A DNA stretch of 64,000 nt from Wallemia ichthyophaga EXF-994 (taxonomy: Eukaryota; Basidiomycota; Wallemiomycetes; Wallemiales; Wallemiaceae). The notes beneath the pieces were generated by a model, which had not been told where the DNA came from, searched no databases, and worked only from the letters and a program-made list of their open reading frames with translations. Location: contig NW_008806277.1 of NCBI RefSeq assembly GCF_000400465.1, positions 489,254 through 553,253 of the forward strand, read 5' to 3'. Numbering within the stretch: the stretch's first letter is position 1; each line of letters starts with the position of its first letter. Of the stretch, positions 30,909 through 43,670 are shown one piece after another. A program made the translations under genes and the position numbers.

Positions 30909-32706
30909 TTATAGTCAATGCTTGAGCGTGTACCTGATTGCGGAGAGATCTAAACTTACGCTGATAAGATGAGTCTCGAGTTCAGAATAGTTGATAGCGG
31001 GTCTAATTCCGTAGCCTGTAAGAGATAGCGCGAGGCTTATCAGCCTAAGCGGCGACTTTACCAAAGGCACACAAGCGCAGATAAGGTTAAAGTATGTAGC
31101 GATAAGACTCCAAGACAGTGTAGCGGAACGTATGAAAGAAGATATTTCGATGTAATACGACCTATATAGCTAGCAAACTTCATCCATTGCATTCTTCTCT
31201 ACTTTTCTCGTTTAAAGTTCCTGCTTCCTCATTCTTATCTGTTCAATTGCGGAGGTCCTTGATAAGACGATTGAGGTCATCTGAAAATTTCGCCTTTAAT
31301 TTTATATTACCCGGATTGATCAATTGAGATTAGGCAACTAGGCTTATCGACCTTGGTGGTTTGGGTTAATGTGGGCTAGACTTTGTCGAGAGATAAATAA
31401 CGATATGCATCTACATATACAGCCGGATAAGTTAGAAGCATGGAGAGGTGATAAACACCGAGCTGTAGTAGTACTTAATATAAACACCTGCTTACCTTTA
31501 TCTCCTATTGTACTTTTGTCGCGTCAAGACGCGCGACTTAAGTCGAAGTTTAAGCGTATCTATCAGAGATTCAATCACTAGCTGCTGTAATGAAAACTTA
31601 GATCTGGTTAGCATTTTGATCGAAGCATCTTGATCTCATATCACATATCAGTTTATGTTTTATTTACTTTGCAATATAATGATATATTTCACTTCGCAGA
31701 GCTGCCCATGTGCGAAAGTTATCGTCAGTCCAAGTTCTTACTCGACGAGTTTTGTAGATTAGACACTCAGTGTTGGCACCTTTACAAAGTGACTTACACT
31801 ATGGAAGTAGAATTTACCTTATATGATTGAAATTACTCCCAAAATTTATGTATCATGCGATTTTTGAGAAGGTCCTGGCGATGTTGTAGATTGTATAGTG
31901 CTATTCCGAACGCACTAGCTATCGATGGTGTGTCAAGGCTACTTAAAGGTCATTTATGGTGAACAGTCACTAGAAGTTAACCATTATCCACTCTCATCAT
32001 CAAGAAACAACAACCCAAAGTGAATCTTGAAAATTGCTTTATGCCAAACCTTAAACATTTGAGTTGCTTATAGGGAGGAAGAATAGAAGGCTTGACGAGC
32101 TTGTCAGACAAATTGAAACTGTTTAACTCGAGAAATTTAATTATTTTTGTCAAATCGCGATATGTTTGACCTTGAGAATGGAGCAAAATTGAAAAACATA
32201 AAGGTTCTAAATGCCAATGATCTAATTGCCTACGAATTCTACGGCAGTAACCTAGGACATTTCAAGGATCTAATGTCAATGCCCGAAGACCTCAACATCT
32301 GTACTACTATGTTTGAAGTAGATATGTGGCATTGAACAAATTCATCGATACATACCCAAGGCTTCACTTTGTTATTGCGCATGGATACACAAATATAAGT
32401 CCTTTCGAAGTCTCTAACAAAATGGAACACTTCACACGAAATACTTGCGTTCCTCTCATCCATAAAAGGAGCGTTCTCATGGAGACTTTTGTTTAGAAAT
32501 ATCGGAAGAATTCCGAAAATTCGACAAATAAGTTTAAGCAGACTTGAACGATGAATTTTTCGGCTGAGTTTCTCGGCAAAAGTACCATCTCATTTCACTT
32601 CGGAACTTTAAGCTTTATATTACCACCTCAGTTTCGTATTTACGGATAATGAACTGATTTTACGCATTTCTTTCATTTAATAAAATGCTACATAATATTT
32701 ACTATG
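30909..32706. other. Gene-poor region, about 1.8 kb
   Basis: There are only short open frames here. On the minus strand, two fragments (31977-32186 and 32239-32463) look faintly like leucine-rich-repeat protein remains, for example KFLELNSFNLSDKLVKPSIL, but they are in separate frames with stops between. I cannot name a gene. The left end holds the promoter of the amine oxidase gene; the right end is the 3' flank of MSH4. Confidence 0.4.
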
Positions 32707-35700
32707 CTAGTTGTCCTCTTCCTCAGATATAAACATCGGGGAGCTAGTGAGACCGTATGAAATCGATGAGCTGCCGTCATCAAATATTTCATTTGCATTC
32801 TTAGCATCATCAAACTGGTTCGAATCAATCTTATCTTCCACGTCCTCCTCAATGGCATCACTTTCATCCACATCTTCATTGTCTACAGCTTCGCTATCAC
32901 CCAAGCCAGTACTCTCAAGAGTAAGAACCAGTTCACGCTGCAGTCTTGCTATGAAAGCCATCAAATCTTCGTAGCTCAGAGAACAATTGCTGCAAATCTG
33001 GCGCAATTTGGCTGTAATCTGCAAATTGAGCAGTCAGTAAAGCAAACAAGGCGCAGCCCAAGTCCTACAGAGAGAATAGTCTGTTTGCGAGTAGCAATTT
33101 TACGTGCTTGAACGATCACCCTGCAACTATCTTGTGCATTGTCTTCATTTGACAATTCGCCAACAATCCTACGCGCCTCATTCAGAACCTCGACAGGCAG
33201 TCCTGCAGTCTTGGCGAGTTGCAGTCCATAGTGCTGCTCATTAGACCTACCCTCGACAACTTTGTATTGGAAGTCCATTTCATTCGCTGGGTTTACCTCA
33301 GTAGTCAAATGCAAGGTGACGACTCCAGGCATGAATTGAAGATAGGTGGAAAGCTGTCTGAAGTGCGTAGCAAATAAAGCAAATGACTTGCGACGAATAA
33401 GCTCTTCGGCGATCGCGTAAGCTATGCCAAAGCCCTCGGATGGAGTCGTTCCTCGTCCTATTTCGTCTAGTATTACTAGAGTGTTGCAGGTCGAGGCGCT
33501 GAGTATAAGCGATACTGTGGCCATCTCGTGTGCGAATGTTGATAGATTTTGTTCGAGTATGTCGTTGTTGGTTTGACGCGATAGTATGCTATCCATCAAC
33601 TTTATGCTTGCGTAATCTGCGGGTACGTAGCTACCGAGACCAGCCATAACGAGGATCAAAGCCACCATGCGCAGAAACGATGATTTACCTATATTGTAAT
33701 TAGATAAGCACTAAGTGCACCCAGAAAATAGTTTACCTGACATGTTTGGACCCTTTTGTGTATTTTTAGACTTAGACTTATCTAGCATCTACACCTACTT
33801 CAATGATTTGGAAGTGACCAAAGTCGCTAAGAAACACATCATTGGAGACCAGCTTTTCTGACTCGATCTTCTCGAGCAGTGGGTGTCGTGCTGACTTGAT
33901 CGCCAAGGTGTCGGTCTGATCGGGTTTAGCGTGAGGTCTCTCGTATGAACCATCTACCTACAAATTTAGGCTTGACTGAATTACAGCATAAGTAGAGAAT
34001 TGGTTAGGTTAGCATACGCACCATAATCATGAACTAAGTTCTGTCAGCAAAGGATATTGACATGGTATAACACACACCTATAGCAGCGCTGGCGAGCGAC
34101 AACAGCAAGTCGAGCATAGCGACAGCATCGCTCGCTATATATACTGACGATAGAGCCTCAACGACCACATCTCTGATGCTCAAAACACATTCCCTCGAAA
34201 GCATGTAAACCTCCTTGAGACAATCGTTTATCCTTGAATTGCGTTTCAGGAGATCGATAGAGGTGAATCTAATCCTACTTGCGTTGTTCTCTGACGGGTT
34301 TTTGGCTTTGACTTTCGCGCCGTACTTTGCAATATTGATAAACTCTTTCGGCAGATCGGCATCACCAAGATCGGATGTCTTGAGTGTCATGCTGAATGAG
34401 TTGTTGATGTAGATACATGTGATTGGAAGATCATAAGTTTCTTTTGTGATCTCAGAGGTGCGTGCATAAATACTTATTATGCCTACGCGCGTATTGACCC
34501 GTTACGTCAAACAAATCGTCTAAGTTCTCTCTGTATGTTTCTCTGGCAACATCAAGCAGCTCACATTGTTTGGCCTGGAAATTTAGTTACAGTTTCGAAT
34601 TTTCAACATTAAACCCACCTTAATGGCATAAATTTTAGCATTGCGAGCTAACAGACCACCACATCGACCCATATTAACGTCTTCATGGATGTTTCTATCA
34701 ATAGCAGCGACTACTTGACCAAAAGCATCGTCATAAAGATCCTGAAAAATATGTCGGATCGGGTAGATAGACACCGATGAGCTGACGTCTCGCAATTTTT
34801 TCAATAGTAATGACGTCGCGCCATCCAGTGCTGCGTGAACATTTGCGAGAGCATGTATGATAGAACGCATAGTCAAAAGCTGGCTGATGCGCTTTTCGAT
34901 GTTTTGATCTTGTGAGACTGTCTTACTATCATTCTTCGAAACCTGAGTGCTGTTGGAAAAAGAAAATGTGACAGAGGTTACCAACTGCCATCAGCACCTT
35001 ATCAACATCAATATTTTTGAGCGATTTGAGGGATGTTTGAATGGAATATAGAATGTCCTAGACGTGTCAACATACATTAATCAGCCTAGAAAAACCCACT
35101 TCATTCTCGACCAATTCTTTCACTGCACTTAAGCGGTTCTCGATGATGACTCTGTCTTAAGTGTGAAGTTGGCAATTTTCTGGAGATAAATGGCTATCAC
35201 CCACCAGAAAGCGGTTGCAGAATTGAAGATTTGAGCAGGCGTTTACCCATTGGAGTATGGCAGCTGTCAAGAAGGCCTAGTAGGATTGAATTGATTGGAA
35301 GTTGCACCCTATTCTGACCGCTCACTCAGCATTGTGACGCCATTAGTGTTTGTAGCGCTCATAGTCAGCTCCAAGTCTTTTGCGGTCTGTGATTCGATGA
35401 ACATTGTGCCTTCATGTTCTTGGTAGGTGATGCTGAGCGAGTGCGGAGAGTATATGACTGCCTGTACAGACTCGAGATAGCTTGTAAAACCATTAGGTGA
35501 TATTTTGCAAGAGTTAAGGCATATTACCTAAATAGTGCGGATGCAGCGGCTATAGCATAGTACCTTGGGTGCGATGTTTATAGAAATTCACTTAGTCATA
35601 ACATCAACACCCACTTCGCTCTTAAAATCATTAGCGCAGCATCTTTATGGGCGTCTTCCACAATGAATCGCTCAATGTCTTCCAAACCCTTGACATCATT

Positions 35701-36255
35701 GAATTGCTTTCTCTGAATGATATTAGATAGATATGTTTTGTGAAAATCACCCACCTGCATGCTTTTGATGTTAACAGGCTTGTGAGTCTCCAGCAGCTCT
35801 GCGACAAGGAGGCTCTTTGACGACTGGTCTGTAGAAGTCTTCCCGACAGACGTATTGCACACCAAAATAGTGCAAGGCGTGTCTGCCAGATTGTAAGCAA
35901 GTCATAAGATATACCAACAGCACACCCGCGTAAGCTGATATGATGCAAAGTCTTGAGATAAGTCACCGAGTCAGCGATCTACCATCTGTCAGTGGCGAAT
36001 GTCGCAGAGGAGATAGTTGACTTGTGTGAGCGTAATTCGACCGGTGTGGTTGTTGATGGCCGCCAATCCAACCTGGTGGGTAACGTCTCTGCTTTCGAGC
36101 AGGGCTATCGACCACTCGTTGGAGATAGCAGATATTGCGTCATCGTCGTCCATGGCGAGGGAATGCGTGTGATTCTTGACAGATATGGCTCTGATAGAAT
36201 GTGAGGGATCTGGTTGGGCGTTCATCTCTGATAATTTCGTTGATTTCCTGTCCAT
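32707..36255 (-). CDS. MSH4: Meiotic MutS homolog MSH4
   Basis: MSH4 pairs with MSH5 to stabilise Holliday junctions and promote meiotic crossovers. Seventeen exons reconstruct a 928-aa product, all phases consistent: 36255-36022, 35978-35924, 35882-35755, 35712-35615, 35563-35528, 35480-35326, 35276-35205, 35155-35100, 35057-34986, 34942-34619, 34574-34506, 34450-34078, 34033-34022, 33953-33799, 33752-33737, 33688-33069 and 33018-32707. Diagnostic parts: RKQFNDVKGLEDIERF, TPMGKRLLKSSILQPLS, DTLAIKSARHPLLEKIESEK, Walker A GPNMSGKSSFLRM, and the MSH4-type signature DEIGRGTTPSEGFGIAYAI with FALFATHFRQL. It lacks the mismatch-recognition domain I of MSH2/6 types, as expected. The third exon's lower boundary region (35883-35923 intron) and the N-terminus are the least certain parts. 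Confidence 0.88.
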
Positions 36256-37274
36256 CTCTGCGAGTTGCTGATTTGAGATGGACGTCGTGAAGCAAGAAGG
36301 GAGTAGACTTAAAGTTGCAATAGCTAGATATTACATTGAAAACTTATTTGAAATACACTTCTAATACTGACGTCATACGCGGCATCGACGCAGGAGCCGG
36401 GAGCCGGAAGCAGCGAAAAGACTAAAGCGTTCAGAAGGGCGGGAACTGACTTGTCACTCGAATCGTCTTCAATTTCTACCTGGAAAAGGAGGACAACAAT
36501 TGGTGTAGCCTTAGCGACTTGCACTAAACTAAAACGATTTCAGCAGCAATAGAATGCGCGCTTATAACTTTGCTTATAAAGACTAAGTCTTTTTATTCAA
36601 TGTTCCAGAACCTCTGTAACGCGTGTTGGCCAAATATCGCTAACAGGATATCGCTCATAGCGCACAGACTTCGCAATCCATATTATCCGAGACTTATTTG
36701 TGTAGGCAGATTAGCTTAGAGGTGCAATTGCCGCAGACTAATCCGAGGGATATAGGATCGAATGCTGATAGCGTGATCAAGCGTGGTATGCTCAGACGAA
36801 GAATCCTAGACAGACGACACTTCGGATAAAAGATGGGAATCATGTGATACTTCGATAGAGATCGATGCATAATCAGTTCCAGACGAAGCCGCTGTGCAGC
36901 GACTGATGAATTCGAACGGATGCCGTGCAGCGGCGCGGCGCTAACTAAGGTTGGCCGTGGCCATAGCAAAATTTCAAAGGAGAAAAGAGTAAAGGTAATG
37001 CTTGGATGGCCGGGTGCGTCTCAAAGCCTTAGGATTTATTGGCTGCCTTTTCCATAAATTTGACGGAATTACTTGTTAAGGTTGATTCAGCTTCTTAGGC
37101 TTGATCTTCGGAGACCAAGTGGTTAGATCGCTGAAATTTCAAAAAAAAAAACCCAAAGCGTGGCTCTTGTTTACCGGACAAGCTACAAGATTTTTATTTG
37201 ATTACTGCTTCTGGTTGAGATACGCACTCTTCTGAACAAGATAGTCTGCCGGACAGGCTTTGAATTACAGCTTT
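36256..37274. other. Intergenic region between MSH4 and the next gene
   Basis: About 1 kb. A 66-codon minus-strand frame (36324-36524) follows the MSH4 start and might be a leader exon or nothing. A poly-A stretch (37141-37150) and a long leader-like segment precede the plus-strand gene at 37275. No RNA gene was recognised. Confidence 0.4.
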
Positions 37275-39538
37275 ATGAATAATATCGAACAGCCTATAAA
37301 ACCACCAAGGACTTCTTCTTTGTCTTACGATATGGTCAGCAGGTCAGGCAAGTCGACGCCTGATTCCAACTCGCTGGCTTCATACACTCAGTCGTTGAAT
37401 TTATCAAGTAATACTCCAACTAGAACCCATCCTTACGCTTCAGAGGACTATTACTCTGGTGATACTATCAGTGCCAGCGATGGGTGCGTCTCTGCTATCT
37501 CTATATACTTTCTCTCACTCCCGCTACAGTCTAGCTTCCATTGACTGTACCCAGACTGATTTCTTTTATAACCAAGACATGCTTGGCATTCCCCAGCCAG
37601 ATAGCGTCCACGTTCCTCTTAATACGCAGCACCCGTACCAGATTTCAAGACCTCCAAGCTTGACTTCTCTTTCTACCTCTGATAAAACCTCTATTAGCTC
37701 CACCAAGCGATTCGAACCTCCTTCTCCCAACTACCCAAATCAGTCCTTTGAACCTCCTCCAAAGTTTTCGAGGCTCGCTCAGTTCAATAAGGCTGCAAAT
37801 GACGTAGTCAATCTCAACGGTGATACAAGCTCTGTTTACTCCAGAGCTTTGCCTCAATATTCTCATCACCCATCTCCCTTGTCTTACACCACCACCGCTC
37901 CGTCTGATCAGGATTTATTGGGTTTGCCTCAGCAATACCAGTCAAACATGCCCTGCTATCCTCCAGTTCCTTCTCCTCAGTATAGTAGCAACATACCTGA
38001 CTACTACAACAGCTCGTACTACCCAATGTCGACTCCCATGTCTCAGACTCCAGGTCCTCAAAACCGCAAGTCTAGGTCATCGAGTGTGTCACAAAATTCA
38101 TGCTATTCGCAGCATTCGAATGTCTCAAACATGTCAAATCACTCAACCAATTCCAGAGTCTACGGCGGTTGGGGAGCTCATCAACCACAGCTCGCCATGA
38201 CCGGTATTCGACAATCCCATGTCCCAGCACCGACCCGGATATCTTCTCTAGATCATACCCAGCTGTTTGCTCCAGATGTTACTCAGATAGAGTCAGATGT
38301 AATGTCCTCGACTCCTATGTCGGGCGTTCTCAGTCCTGATATGGCTTATGCGAGCAGCATTGCAAGCGATGGCGCAAGCCTGTCTGACAGCATGTCAGGT
38401 AGTATGTCTGGCAGCGTTGCTCCAAGTATTGCGACAAGCATGTCTGCCGCATCAGATACCGGTCCCATGTCGATACGTCCTATGCCGATCAGGAAGAGAG
38501 CACAAACACTCGCTACATCTAATCATCCAATGCCTCCTTACCTGCGGCAATCAAAAAACCACCACCCTTCGATACTTGAGACTATGGACAGCAGCAAACC
38601 ACGACCCCGGTCGCGTTCTTCGACGATGAGCAGTGGCGATGACGGTAGCCAGATGACTTCGTTCAATCCGGAATTGAAGGATGTGCTAGATGATATTTTC
38701 TTCCAATTTATGAACGATCTCTGCTCAGACTGTGAGTTTTGATTTTGTTTATTTTTGTTTTACTGACACGAAACTAGTGGGAGCCACGGATTCGCGAGGA
38801 GAGCTAATACACCAGACGCTCATGGCAAAGAAGATGGAAAAGCTAGATCAGCTGGATGAGTTCCGGCCTTTCAAATTCCGTATTCAAGCATTTACGTCAG
38901 CGTTCCAAGATCGCTTGCTCCAGCACAATATTGATGAAGGTATCATGCCGTCAAAGCGCGTAAAAGTATACCTATGGTCATCGCCTTTTATATCTCGGTT
39001 CAACGAGGATGGAAAGAAAGCCAAGAGCAAGGGTAATCATATATGGAACATAAGTGCGAAAAAAGACCGGCATAACAATTGCTGGGTATTTGAAGAATTC
39101 TCGCCTAGGATCACTGGTGAACCGCCCAAGGTAGCGTATATTGGAGTGCCTTGGTCGTTCACGCCGCGATTGTGGGATCCACGGAACTCATTTGCTCAAA
39201 TCAAGCCAACATTTAGCTCTCCCGCACTACCACCTTGGCTCAGTTGGGTATCTAGACCAAGCACGCGAGGAAGTACGCGGGGAGAGATAGTCCACACACT
39301 CACAGGTATTCCCGACGTGACAGCAACAACATCCGAAATAGTAATTGAGGCCACATACGTCTACAATGGCTTACCACACAAATTAAGCAAGACATTCATT
39401 CTTTACACAGCGAATCAGACCTCGTTGCCACTGCAAACACAGCCAACGGGACTGCCAACCATAAAAAGTTCTCCTATCGACACATCAGCACAGGGTCTAA
39501 CGTATTCACCGTCACCTGAGCATGATGAAATGCAATAG
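37275..39538 (+). CDS. Conserved fungal protein with Ser/Pro-rich N-terminus
   Basis: Exons 37275-37483, 37530-38731 and 38778-39538 encode 723 aa. The first two-thirds is Ser/Pro/Tyr/Gln-rich and disordered, including SDSMSGSMSGS repeats and a basic RPRSRSSTMSS patch. The C-terminal third is well conserved in appearance: GATDSRGELIHQTLMAKKM, FRPFKFRIQAFTSAFQDRLL, YLWSSPFISRFNEDGKKAKS, KGNHIWNISAKK and GVPWSFTPRLWDPRN. I recall similar blocks in uncharacterised basidiomycete proteins, but cannot name a family. The shape suggests a transcriptional or developmental regulator; that is inference. The first ATG of the frame is 37275. Confidence 0.78.
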
Positions 39539-39721
39539 GTAGTGATAGCGGGAAGCGTTCACGATGCCTGACACTTTCTTTAATTTGTAATTTTTAAATC
39601 TTGTTTCCTGAATAATGCATACATAAAATTGATAGTAAATCACATAAGCTGTTGAGATATCATTGAAATCGCGTCTCGGCTGAACATTGGTCGCGCAACG
39701 CTCCTTGATAATAACCACCGT

Positions 39722-42700
39722 ATGCAAGTGCGCAACAATTTGGAGGATTTGAGACGCAGACTGGGGCGTCCAGAGGCGTCATCCACGCCACTGTCTTCGT
39801 CGAAAGTGCCTATCAAAATCGACGACGACGAGCCCGTGGCGAGCAGCGGGAGCGGGAGCGTGAGCAGCAAAATAAACAAGGCGAACAAGGTTTGTATAGG
39901 CAGGAGCTAAGAACAATTACACTAATATTCATCATAGTTCAAGCCAGCAGCAGTTACATCTCCCGCAAGTTCCGGCGATCACCATCCAGTTGCGTCGACA
40001 TCGAGGGCAGTGCCCGACTCGCAACAGAAGCGTGCACCGTCTTCGACGCCAGCGCAAGAGCCATCTAATAAGCGTTCACGCCAACAAACCCAACAAATCC
40101 AGCACTCCCAGCCGTATCTGCCCAAAGCCTCGAATGGAACTATCACCTACGCTGACGACTCGGATGATCTTATAAATGATACCTTTACAGGAGATGTCCT
40201 GAATGGCTTGGACAGTCAGGAGCCGCTGCCCAAACCCGTGGAGAAGCTGGAGAAACAAGAGGCGCCTATGAGGAAGGTCCGGCAGTATAATACAGACCTC
40301 GATTCGCTCGAGATGCCCGTAATACAAAACATGCTTTGCACAACGCTAAAGAAGAAGGACGCGGTTATGCAGGAGCTGCTGTCGTTCTATGAAGATGATA
40401 TTGTTGATGGCACTGTCGATCGCGATTATCTGCGCAGTGAGCAGCAGCGACTGCAAGACCGAATTGAAAGTCTAGAGAATGCACTCGGCCGAGTGAAGAA
40501 AGTAAACGGTGTAAGCAGTACGGCAGCGAGTATGCATGGAAGCTCACAAAGCAATGCACCTTCAAAGCAAGTACGGCAAGAATGGCAAGTACGGCAAGAA
40601 AGACAAGAAGAACAAGAGCCGGTGGACGTAGACTCATCACCCGTCGCAACCAAGCGTCCAGCAATGTCTCTGCGGAGAGAGCCCCTTGGAAGTGTAACAA
40701 ACGAAGATCCACCAGCTTTGAGTAGGTCAAAATCTTCTATCATGCCCTTTGCAGACAATATGATGGACCTCGATGGCGTCGACCTGCAAAGCCCAATACT
40801 GTCAGACGAAGATGTGGCAACTTCCAAACATATGCAAGTTTTGCGGAATGCACCGCAGATACAAGAATGTAGCGATATACCCGACGAAGACGATGTCAGT
40901 ATCATGGAGCCATCTCCAAAGCCAACTAACCCACCGCCACCTGCTCCGAAGGCGGAAGATTATCCTAGATATACATGGTCCAGAGACGTAGAGAAGGTTA
41001 TGCATGATATGTTCAAACTGAATGCATTCCGTAAAAACCAACGAGAGGCTATAGATGCGACGCTTGATGGTAGAGACGTGTTCGTTCTGATGCCAACGGG
41101 TGGTGGTAAGTCTGTCTGCTACCAAATACCTGCATGTGTCGATTTAGGAAAAACGCGTGGTGTCTCGATAATTGTATCACCGTTATTGTCTCTTATTCAG
41201 GACCAGGTGCAGCACTTGGTCTCAAGAGACATTCCGTCATACGCCTACTCTGGTGCGACAGCGCTTCCCGACAAGAGAGCCATCCAGGATGACTTGCGGC
41301 GACCTAAACCAGTAACGAGACTGCTGTACGTCACACCTGAAATGCTTGGACAGAGTGGCGCTTTCAAGGATATTCTTCAGCAGCTGCACGCCAAGAGCCA
41401 ACTTGCTAGGTTTGTCGTAGACGAAGCTCACTGTGTCAGTCAATGGGGTCATGATTTCAGGCCGGACTACACGAATCTCGGACAACTGAGAGACGAGTTC
41501 CCAGGAGTGCCGTTTATGGCTCTCACAGCGACTGCCAACGAGCGCGTTAAGACAGACATCAAGAGCAGTCTCAAGATGAGGGGCTGCGTCGAGCTGAAAT
41601 CATCCTTCAACCGCAAGAATCTCTTTTACGAAATAAAACCGAAGCACGGAAAGCAAGTCTACGCTGATATACAAAAACTCATCAACAGTAAGTTCAAAGG
41701 ACAGACGGGAATCATATATTGCTCGTCCAAACGCTCATGTGAAGATGTAGCAAGCAAGCTAAAGCAAGAGTACGGTTTACCTGCTCAACACTACCATGCA
41801 GGACTGAGTCGTGAAGATCGCACTAAAATACAATTGAACTGGCAAAAAAATAGGTTTTTGATCATTTGTGCGACTGTTGCCTTTGGTATGGGTATTGACA
41901 AGCCAGATGTCAGATTCGTGATTCACTTTTCACTGCCTCAGTCATTGGAGGGTTACTATCAAGAGACTGGAAGAGCTGGAAGAGATGGCGAACACAGTCA
42001 TTGTGTGCTTTACTTTGCGTACAAAGATACGACGACAATCAACTTTCTGATCGACAACGGCGACGGTACACACGAGCAGAAGGCAACACAGAGATCAAAC
42101 CTCAGACAAGTCGTACAATTCTGCCTGAACAAGACAGACTGCAGAAGAACACAAGTGCTTAACTACTTTGGTGAACAGTTTGATCCGAGGAAGTGCCACA
42201 AGACGTGTGATAACTGCTTTGAAGGCGTTGGTACAGAGAAGCAAGATGTTACAGAAGAGTCCAAGAATGCGGTGTCTTTAGTGAAGGAGGTGTTTAAAGA
42301 TGGCGTGACGATGCTGCACTGCGTTGATGCGTTCAAAGGATCAGGCGCTGCCAGAATCAGAGACAAGGGGCACGACAAGATACCTTCATTCGCCAAAGGC
42401 TCACACATGGAGAAGGGAGATGTGGAGCGGCTTTTTCAGCTTCTGTGGACTGAGCAGGTGCTTGGTGAACGCTACGAGCAGAACAAGCAAGGCTTCACCA
42501 ATGCATACATCAAGCTCGGCTCGCAGTACCAGCAAGTGTTGAATGGGAAAAAGAAAATCTTCATGACAGTTGGGAAAATGAGCCAGCGCAAGACGAATGG
42601 TGGTAGTGGTGTCGGAGCAAGAACGTCGAGGAAATCTCGCCAAGAGGAAACTGATGAGGAGGAGATTGATTCAGACGATGACCACGACGAGAGCTTCGTG

Positions 42701-43418
42701 CAAAGCACTGCGAAAAATGGAGGATTCACGACGTTCAAGCATCGGTCTAGACAGAACCAGCAGAATCGCATCGATGTTGCTGACTCTGATGAAGAGATTG
42801 ACTTGACGGGTGGGGATACAGCTATCCACAGTAATTGCTTGGAGGATCTAATGCAGTTGAAGATGAAGGTGGGTTAGTGGAGCTTTAGTGTGAGGAGACT
42901 AACAACTATCAGCTTATCAGAAATGGCAAGCCACAGCCGTCGGATGATACGCTCGAGACACTATCATTGACGCTGCCAAATTGTAAGTGGTTGTGGTTGG
43001 TTGTCAAATAACTAACTTCATTCAAGCTTTGAAAGAGATATTCAATACTGAAGGTATTGATGATGACAATTACGATGTGGGGTATCTTGAGGTCACGAAG
43101 AAGTACAACAAGACGAAACCAATGAGTCGTAAACCATCGACGTATGCAGAGTGAGTGGGATGTGCACAATGCATTCAACTTGTTTAGTTGTAGTGCGTCT
43201 TGGGTACCCCTTCTTACACAAACAACAGCACGTCATCGTCAGCTATAACACCTGGATCACTTGCATCAAAATTCTCATACAAAGTGCCAGACACGAGCTA
43301 CAACAACAGCATGACATCAAGCAAAAGCACCACGAGCAAATATAATAAGTCAGACAACAGGAAGTCATCTGGAGGGTCTGGCGGTGGAATCAGAGCAATG
43401 GTTCCAGGGAGGAGGTGA
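39722..43418 (+). CDS. RecQ-family DNA helicase, Sgs1/BLM-like
   Basis: RecQ helicases unwind recombination and replication intermediates. Exons 39722-39889, 39938-42868, 42913-42982, 43027-43150 and 43229-43418 encode 1160 aa. A disordered, acidic N-terminus of about 400 residues includes a coiled segment (RDYLRSEQQRLQDRIESLEN). The helicase core follows: Walker A MPTGGGKSVCYQIP, VDEAHCVSQWGHDF, TGIIYCSSKRSCEDVA and QETGRAGRDGEHS. The RQC zinc motif uses CRRTQVLN and CHKTCDNC. The C-terminus is Lys/Ser-rich and ends AMVPGRR; I see no clear HRDC domain. The last intron (43151-43228) is chosen to reach the longer tail; an earlier acceptor would end the protein near 43246. Confidence 0.9.
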
Positions 43419-43670
43419 GATGGTGGAATGAGATAAATTATTGCGCATAAAGAAAGAGAATAAAATTATATCATGTATTTGTAGATATGTATAGAAATTT
43501 GTAACGATTGTGTTGGAGTTAAAATACGAATTAGTCAGGGTTATATTGTGTATGGTGTATTGAGTAAATGTATGTTACAGATTGAGAAAAAATGATGTGG
43601 TATGAAGTTTTGAACCTTTGTAGTTGAGATTAGAATTTAATACGCGAAATCAAGACAAGAGCGCGTGTCT

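Noticed and set aside
36324-36524. 66-codon minus-strand ORF upstream of MSH4
   Set aside because: It does not join in phase to MSH4 by any good splice pair I could see, and shows no known motif.
36690-36970. Possible RNA gene in the MSH4 upstream region
   Set aside because: No tRNA fold or known RNA motif could be drawn by eye.
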